DNA from: Atopobium sp.
GTDB lineage: Bacteria > Actinomycetota > Coriobacteriia > Coriobacteriales > Atopobiaceae
Direction: 5' to 3'
Assembly (NCBI GenBank): GCA_022732885.1
Contig: JAIJTS010000005.1
Location: 1 to 64,000, forward strand
Length of the DNA: 64,000 nt
Shown: piece after piece, positions 59,192-64,000 of the stretch
Numbering within the stretch: the first letter of the stretch is position 1
Layout of the letters: the number at the start of each line of letters is the position of its first letter
Program-made: the position numbers and the translations under genes
Notes under the pieces: model-generated
Told to the model about the DNA's origin: nothing
Seen by the model: the letters and a program-made list of their open reading frames with translations, nothing else
Databases searched by the model: none

Positions 59192-59822
59192 AAAAAGGTT
59201 TATAAAAGGTCTGTCATTATTGGTAGTTTTTGTTATTTGTGGCTTACTGATTAACAACTGGTTTTTTAAGTTGAATACTATGAGACTGCCAGAGTTAAAA
59301 AAGCAGGCAGCTCAGTATGTTGTGCAACAATATAATGCTTGTAAAAATGGTTCAAAGTCAGATTTTACTTCTGTTGATAACATTAACTTGGAAGATACAG
59401 AGATTGCTGGCCCGTTTTTGGGCGTTAGCAAAGCTGGTCCAGCAATATTGAACATAGACCTCTATTGGACAATAAGTTCTCATGGAGTTCTTATTGGAAC
59501 TGTTGAGCAAGATTTAGGACTATTTGCCATTGGGTCTAATTTTGGAACTCCAAAAATGTGGATTCAAACAAGGAATGCTGGACTGCTACAAGAAATGCAT
59601 AAGCAAAAATTACCGTGCTTGGTTTGGACAGTTGCAGGAACAAATGGATGGCCTCCATGCTACCGATCAGATGGTTATTTAGGATTTTATAGCCCAGCAG
59701 ATGGAAATTTTCACATCGAGAAAAATGATGAACAAGTATCAGAGATAATCGAATCTCATTTAGGGGAAGAACATCTAGATTTTATGGCAAATCCTGAACG
59801 AATCCTGGATTTAACCAAGTAA
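59178..59822 (+). CDS. Membrane-anchored hypothetical protein, partner of the protease (possible propeptide-like inhibitor)
   Basis: The protein has 214 residues, starting inside the protease gene in another frame. An N-terminal basic stretch, RRKRF, and a hydrophobic helix (LSLLVVFVICGLLIN, about 12-26) anchor it; the rest lies outside. The body begins with a helix (LPELKKQAAQYVVQQY) and continues in strands, an order that resembles residues 30-190 of the protease. Similar short pieces are the acidic I-x-x-E-x-x-E segment and the SDGYLGFYSPADG end. No family is recognised. Overlap with the protease gene and equal AT content suggest they moved and act together. An inhibitor or processing partner is inference. 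Confidence 0.7.
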   Translation: MMQRRKRFIKGLSLLVVFVICGLLINNWFFKLNTMRLPELKKQAAQYVVQQYNACKNGSKSDFTSVDNINLEDTEIAGPFLGVSKAGPAILNIDLYWTISSHGVLIGTVEQDLGLFAIGSNFGTPKMWIQTRNAGLLQEMHKQKLPCLVWTVAGTNGWPPCYRSDGYLGFYSPADGNFHIEKNDEQVSEIIESHLGEEHLDFMANPERILDLTK

Positions 59823-59846
59823 TTTTGCGGCATTTTCGCTGTTCTA

Positions 59847-59888
59847 AAACAAGAGTCAGTTTAATTTGAGCTGACTCTTGTTTAATCT
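59847..59888 (+). terminator. Terminator of the protease pair
   Basis: AAACAAGAGTCAG pairs with CTGACTCTTGTTT around an 11-base loop and is followed by AATCTT. Confidence 0.85.
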
Positions 59889-59913
59889 TCACAACATATC
59901 CGTAATTTCTAAA

Positions 59914-59974
59914 GGTAAACGGTAGTAAAACATCGGTAAACGGTAGTTGACAATGATTACTATTTATGTAGTTA
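59914..59974 (+). promoter_or_regulatory. Two direct repeats spaced 21 bp upstream of a promoter
   Basis: GGTAAACGGTAGT occurs at 59914-59926 and 59935-59947, exactly 21 bases (two turns) apart. A -35 TTGACA (59947-59952) follows the second copy, and TAGTTA (59969-59974) serves as -10 at 16 bases. The layout suits an activator binding two sites on one face. A terminator at 60015 lies shortly after the expected start, so either a short RNA is made or readthrough serves the transporter at 60246. Confidence 0.45.
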
Positions 59975-60014
59975 GTTAAATAATTTATATATTTAACACG
60001 GTGAAAAAATAATA

Positions 60015-60040
60015 AAGCCCGCTAACTGCGGGCCTTCTTT
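60015..60040 (+). terminator. Short terminator-like hairpin
   Basis: GCCCGC pairs with GCGGGC around TAACT and is followed by CTTCTTT. The stretch 60041-60184 is AT-rich with nothing else recognised. Confidence 0.6.
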
Positions 60041-60184
60041 GCTGCTATTAAGATTTACATGTAGTAGATAATACATCAAAACACGTTTTTATATTTTGAG
60101 CAGCCAATGAGCGAGAAATTAATACCGTTGAGCGAACTGTCTTTAAAACAAATAATTTTTCTTCCTATAGTTATGTAGATGTAA

Positions 60185-60217
60185 GCCACACAAGTGGCGT
60201 TGGCGCCACGTTGTGGC
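60185..60217 (+). promoter_or_regulatory. Leader hairpin just ahead of the dpp-like binding-protein gene
   Basis: GCCACA-CAA-GTGGCG pairs with CGCCAC-GT-TGTGGC around TTGG, ending right before AAGGAGAG. It could control translation or mRNA stability. Confidence 0.45.
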
Positions 60218-60245
60218 AAGGAGAGTTTTTTAGAAAGAGGCAGAA

Positions 60246-61844
60246 ATGAGCGAGTTTATTAATCGTCCACTTTCGCGTCGTAGCTTCCTTGGAGGAGCAA
60301 CTGTAGCAGCTGGTCTTGGTCTTACCGCTTGCGGTGGACAGCAGAAGGCGGCTGAAGCTCCATCTGGAAAGGAAGGCGGCGGCACAATTACCGCAGGTAC
60401 TGCTTATTCAACCCAGAATTATGATCCATCTACCACTTCATCAGCACTTGCTCTTGGTGTTAACTGGCAGGTAGTTGAGGGTCTCTATGGTCTTAACTTC
60501 CACGACTACTCTACATTCAATGAGCTTGCTACCGCTGATCCTAAGAAGGTTGACGATAACACCTTTGAGATTACCATCCGTGACGGCGCAAAGTTCTCTG
60601 ATGGTAACGAGGTCAAGGCAGATGACGTTGTTGAGTCTTTTAAGCGTTCTTCTGCAAAGGGTAGCGTTTATGTTCCAATGCTTGCTCCAATTGCTTCCGT
60701 AGAGAAGAAGGATGACAAGACCGTCACCGTTAAGACCACTATTGCTAACTTCTCCCTCCTCAAGGAGCGTCTGTCCATTGTTCGCGTTGTTCCAGCAAGC
60801 AGCTCTCAGGATGAGATGAAGAAGCAGCCAGTTGGTTCTGGTCCATGGCAGTTTGAGTCCATCTCTGACAACACTCTTGACCTTGTTCCTAACAAAAACT
60901 ACAACGGCGCAACTCCTGCTAAGGATGAGAAGCTCCACTATGACATCCTTAAGGATCCAACCGCTCGTCTGACTGCTCAGCAGGATGGAACCACCCTTGC
61001 TATGGAAATGGTTCCTGCAGACGCTGTAGATCAGCTCAAGGGCGCAGGCTGCACCGTTGATACTGTTCAGGGATTTGGCGTTCGCTTTGCAATGTTTAAC
61101 CTTGGCAAGGCTCCTTGGGATAACGTTAAGGTTCGTCAGGCATGCCTCTACGCACTTGATACAGACAAGATGCTCTCCAATGCATTCTCTGGTCAGGCAG
61201 AGGTTGCTACCAGCTACCTTCCTTCTTCTTTTGCTAACTATCACAAGGCATCTACCGTCTATGCTCACGATGTTGACAAGGCTAAGAAGCTCATTTCTGA
61301 GTCTGGTATCACTCCTGGCAACGTTGTCCTTCGCACTACCGATAACGAGCAGGTTAAGTCCATGGCAACTCAGGTCAAGAATGACCTCGATGCACTCGGA
61401 TTTAGCGTAAGCATCGTTTCCGATACATCTCCAGCAACCTATGCTGCAATTGACGCTACTGACGGCTCCTGGGATATCCTGCTTGCTCCTGGTGATCCTT
61501 CCTGCTTCGGCGCAGACGTCGACCTGCTGCTCAACTGGTGGTATGGCGATAACGTTTGGATGACCAAGCGTTGTCCATGGAAGGAGTCTGCTGAGTGGAA
61601 GAAACTTCACGAGCTTATGAACAAGGCTCTTGGCCAGTCTGGTGCTGATCAGCAGTCTACTTGGAACGAGTGCTTTGACATCATTGCTGAGAGCGTTCCT
61701 CTGTACCCAGTTCTCTTCGCTAAGACTTTCACCGCTTCTTGGAGCGAGAAGCCAAACGCTAACGGCGTTGCTCTCAAGGGCTTCAAGGGCATCGGAACCA
61801 CTGGTCTGTCCTTCATTGATGTCAACACGGTTACTGCTAGCTAA
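60246..61844 (+). CDS. Peptide ABC substrate-binding lipoprotein (third SBP family 5 copy)
   Basis: The protein has 532 residues. SRRSFLGGA (about 10-18) is a Tat-like motif and LTAC (about 26-29) the lipobox. The mature part has FSDGNEVKADDVVESFKRS, GSGPWQF, VRQACLYALDTDKM and a PLYPVLFAKTFTASW end, all usual for DppA/OppA-type receptors. It binds peptides or a related solute for the permeases encoded next. Upstream there are purine-rich stretches (AAGGAGAG and AAAGAGG); the one nearest the ATG probably serves. A terminator after it separates it from the permease genes. It is only distantly similar to the two receptors at 26172 and 32188. Confidence 0.95.
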   Translation: MSEFINRPLSRRSFLGGATVAAGLGLTACGGQQKAAEAPSGKEGGGTITAGTAYSTQNYDPSTTSSALALGVNWQVVEGLYGLNFHDYSTFNELATADPKKVDDNTFEITIRDGAKFSDGNEVKADDVVESFKRSSAKGSVYVPMLAPIASVEKKDDKTVTVKTTIANFSLLKERLSIVRVVPASSSQDEMKKQPVGSGPWQFESISDNTLDLVPNKNYNGATPAKDEKLHYDILKDPTARLTAQQDGTTLAMEMVPADAVDQLKGAGCTVDTVQGFGVRFAMFNLGKAPWDNVKVRQACLYALDTDKMLSNAFSGQAEVATSYLPSSFANYHKASTVYAHDVDKAKKLISESGITPGNVVLRTTDNEQVKSMATQVKNDLDALGFSVSIVSDTSPATYAAIDATDGSWDILLAPGDPSCFGADVDLLLNWWYGDNVWMTKRCPWKESAEWKKLHELMNKALGQSGADQQSTWNECFDIIAESVPLYPVLFAKTFTASWSEKPNANGVALKGFKGIGTTGLSFIDVNTVTAS

Positions 61845-61882
61845 TTTGCTGGCATTACGCGCTTAGCATCTCATATATTGGG

Positions 61883-61916
61883 GCCCGAGCGTTTTACCTA
61901 TAACGCTCGGGCTTTT
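61883..61916 (+). terminator. Intra-operon terminator between the receptor and dppB-like gene
   Basis: GCCCGAGCGTT pairs with AACGCTCGGGC and is followed by TTTT. The same receptor-terminator-permease layout is seen at 27818-27904. Confidence 0.88.
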
Positions 61917-62000
61917 GTGCACAAATTTACTATTGAGATGCGTTAAAGTCTGATTAGAATTTTATTTGTACTGTTTGTTTTAAAGAGAGAGGGGGAGATA

Positions 62001-62957
62001 GTGAACAACCTATTACGTCTTATCGGACGCCGTCTTATTGCGCTGCCGATTATGGCTTTAGGCGTCACCTTTCTCGTATTCTTCCTAATGTCTTTCTCGC
62101 ATGTTGATCCTGCATACAATGCTTTGGGAGAGTCTGCTTCTGCAGAAGCTATCCAGCAGTATCACATTGAGAATGGCCTTGATGATCCATGGCCTGTGAG
62201 ATATGTACGTTATATCGGTGATGTTGCTCATGGAAACTTGGGTACCTATGGCACTTCTCACTATTCAGTTGCTGCAAGAATTTCAAAGGCTTTGCCAGTA
62301 ACTATGCAGTTGACCTTTATGGGTCTCTTTATTGGCGCAATAGTTTCATTTACGTTGGGCGTTATTGCGGCTCTCTATAGAGACCAATGGCCCGATCAAA
62401 TCATCCGTGTATTCTCAATTGCCGGTCTTGCAACGCCATCATTCTGGTTGGCAGTTCTTTTGATTCTGGTCTTTGCGTCTACGCTCAAGCTTTTGCCTGC
62501 CTCTGGAGCACTGCCAGACCCTACGGTAAATCTTGGCGGCTACTTTGCCCGTATGATTATGCCGGCATTTGCACTTGCAGTTCCAATGTCTGGTCAGATG
62601 ACTCGTATTGTTCGTACTGCAATGGTTGAGGAGCTGGATAAGGACTACGTCCGTACAGCTCGCGGTGCCGGTATTCCAGAGAGAATCGTTATCGCAAGAA
62701 ACGTTCTGCGCAACGCTCTTATTACCCCTGTAACCACACTTGGTCTCAAGATTGGTTACCTCATGGGTGGCGCCGTTGTTATTGAGGTTATCTTTAACCT
62801 TCCTGGCATGGGTACCGCTATTCTCGAGGGCATCCAGGGTAACGAGGCAATGCTTGTTCAGGGTGTTGTTGTTGTCGTTGCACTGTCCTTCATCATCATC
62901 AACATTGTTGTTGATATGTTGTACATCTTGATTAACCCACGCATTAGGACGGTGTAG
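62001..62957 (+). CDS. Dipeptide/oligopeptide ABC permease (DppB-type)
   Basis: The protein has 318 residues with GTG start at 62001, preceded by GAGAGGGGGAG. The N-terminal helix (RLIGRRLIALPIMALGVTFLVFFLMSF) and the outside loop SAEAIQQYHIENGLDDPWPVRYVRYI are typical. The EAA loop DYVRTARGAGIPERIVIARNVLRNALITP is at about 215-243, and the family end DMLYILINPRIRTV closes it. It forms the channel with the next gene. The ribosome site contains GAGAGGGG, complementary to 8 bases of the loop of the leader at 20572-20716. Confidence 0.95.
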   Translation: MNNLLRLIGRRLIALPIMALGVTFLVFFLMSFSHVDPAYNALGESASAEAIQQYHIENGLDDPWPVRYVRYIGDVAHGNLGTYGTSHYSVAARISKALPVTMQLTFMGLFIGAIVSFTLGVIAALYRDQWPDQIIRVFSIAGLATPSFWLAVLLILVFASTLKLLPASGALPDPTVNLGGYFARMIMPAFALAVPMSGQMTRIVRTAMVEELDKDYVRTARGAGIPERIVIARNVLRNALITPVTTLGLKIGYLMGGAVVIEVIFNLPGMGTAILEGIQGNEAMLVQGVVVVVALSFIIINIVVDMLYILINPRIRTV

Positions 62958-62961
62958 TGCG

Positions 62962-64000
62962 ATGGTACAAATTAGAAAAAAACAAGTCGAGAAGCTCGAA
63001 GAAGCTGCAGCAAAGGGTTTAACCTTTGGTGGCTTTAAGAAGATGAAGACAGCTTCCAAGATTGCTCTTGTTATTCTTGTCTTGGTTGTCCTTGTTTCTG
63101 TCTTTGCAAACCTTATTGCTCCACATAACCCACTTGAGATTTTCAACGCTCGTCAGGCTCCAGGAAATGGATTCATTTTTGGTACTGACGATAAGGGCCG
63201 CGACATTCTTTCTCGCATGCTCTATGGTGGTCAGTATTCACTGGTCATTGGTTTTGGCGCTACGGGTATGGCGCTTTTATGTGGCTCAATTATTGGTGCA
63301 ATTGCAGCTGTTTCTAGAAAGGCTGTCTCTGAGGTCATCATGCGTGTGCTCGACATCATCATGTCGTTCCCAGGCATCGCACTTGCAGCAGTCTTTGTTT
63401 CTATTCTGGGTAACAGTGTTCCTTCAATTATCTTTGCTATTGGCTTTATGTACACGCCACAGATTGCACGTATTGTTCGCGCAAATATCGTAAGCGAGTA
63501 CGGTGAGGATTACGTAAGGGCAACCATTGTTTCTGGTGCTCGCGCTCCTTGGATTCTGTGGAAGCATGTTCTTCGTAACTGCATTGCTCCAATCATGGTC
63601 TTTACCGTTACGCTTGTTGCAGACGCAATCATCTTTGAGGCATCCCTGACCTTCATTGGAGCAGGTATTGCAGAGCCAACTCCAACATGGGGTAATATTT
63701 TGGCTGATGCTCGTGCTGGCGTTCTTGCTGGTCGTTGGTGGCAGGCATTCTTCCCAGGCTTGGCTATTATGTTGACTTGCCTGGCACTGAACATCCTCTC
63801 TGAGGGTCTTACTGACGCTATGGCAGCAGCACCTGGCGCTCCTGTTGATACAGAGAACTCTGACTCCAGGCGCGCAGATGACATCTTGGCATCTGATCCA
63901 GTTCGTGCGTATGCAGAGCAGGCAGAGTCTCTTGAGCGCCGGCTTAACGCACTCAAGGAGGTTGAGCTTTCCAGAACTGATAGGCGTAAGCCTGACTATG
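62962..64000 (+). CDS. Dipeptide/oligopeptide ABC permease (DppC-type), cut by window end
   Basis: The frame opens at ATG 62962, four bases after the previous gene, and is still open at 64000 (346 codons seen). A cytoplasmic start rich in Lys and Glu is followed by the first helix (IALVILVLVVLVSVFANLIAP), GTDDKGRDILSRMLYGGQYS (about 77-96) and the EAA loop YVRATIVSGARAPWILWKHVLRNCIAP (about 183-209). The segment after the last helix (from about residue 300) is a charged extension (VRAYAEQAESLERRLNALKEVE) beyond the normal DppC end. The open frame may therefore run on into an ATPase domain as a fusion, or end shortly after the window. Confidence 0.9.
   Translation, partial: MVQIRKKQVEKLEEAAAKGLTFGGFKKMKTASKIALVILVLVVLVSVFANLIAPHNPLEIFNARQAPGNGFIFGTDDKGRDILSRMLYGGQYSLVIGFGATGMALLCGSIIGAIAAVSRKAVSEVIMRVLDIIMSFPGIALAAVFVSILGNSVPSIIFAIGFMYTPQIARIVRANIVSEYGEDYVRATIVSGARAPWILWKHVLRNCIAPIMVFTVTLVADAIIFEASLTFIGAGIAEPTPTWGNILADARAGVLAGRWWQAFFPGLAIMLTCLALNILSEGLTDAMAAAPGAPVDTENSDSRRADDILASDPVRAYAEQAESLERRLNALKEVELSRTDRRKPDY

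Noticed and set aside
60441..61610. A 389-codon open frame on the minus strand across the peptide receptor gene
   Set aside because: It is a shadow of the receptor gene, with odd composition and no recognisable domain.

Overview
The window looks like chromosome from a small-genome, low-to-medium GC actinobacterium of the class Coriobacteriia, most likely the Atopobium/Lancefieldella group. This is inferred from codon usage, from the gene set (peptide importers, feoAAB, ppc, a DUF3793/flavodoxin pair) and from the style of the proteins; no rRNA is present to settle it. Translation is led by strong purine-rich Shine-Dalgarno (SD) sequences, often GGAGAG, and GTG and TTG starts are common. Strong intrinsic terminators end most operons.

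Layout. 0-4.8 kb: a dehydrogenase cut by the window edge with a Cys/His-rich tail, an NYN RNase-like protein, two coriobacterial hypotheticals, a DUF523-purine nucleoside phosphorylase fusion and tRNA-Thr(CGT). 4.9-6.5 kb: an AT-rich islet of small membrane proteins and gene remnants. 6.5-11.5 kb: glutaredoxin, a polysaccharide flippase and PEP carboxylase. 11.6-22.5 kb: a metal and peroxide homeostasis block with feoA-feoA-feoB, a CDF exporter of the Mn type, an OhrR-like peroxide sensor, glutathione peroxidase, a P-type ATPase with an accessory protein, DUF3793, flavodoxin and a FeoB-associated/HMA fusion. 22.6-25.9 kb: rpsA with a structured leader, then an LPXTG surface protein. 26-40.5 kb: peptide uptake and breakdown (a complete opp operon, a second binding protein, a C26 glutamine-amidotransferase-like hydrolase, PepT, an M42 peptidase), an NMT1-like ABC importer and coaE. 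40.5-57 kb: housekeeping and repair (uvrB; two flavoprotein oxidoreductases; Mrp; YhcH; uvrA-ybaK-murJ-uvrC). 57.1-59.9 kb: a very AT-rich pair, a secreted papain-like protease with cell-wall-binding repeats and an overlapping anchored partner gene. 60-64 kb: the start of another peptide importer operon, cut by the window end.

Most interesting. The metal block contains what looks like an undescribed metal-responsive RNA circuit. A palindrome AAGTT-N10-AACTT lies twice at the feo promoter and once inside the promoter of an orphan, terminator-ended RNA of about 120 nt at 15135-15255. A near copy lies at the start of the leader of the DUF3793/flavodoxin operon (20572-20716). Both RNAs begin with a 5' hairpin, then carry a hairpin whose loop displays the same 8-mer CCCTCTCC (anti-SD-like), and end in a GC-rich terminator. 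I propose two related C-rich-loop sRNAs or leaders under a DtxR/Fur-type repressor that damp translation when metal is scarce. The second candidate system is the secreted protease with its overlapping partner, which may be a propeptide-like inhibitor, as in SpeB/Spi. Both are inferences from sequence pattern only.
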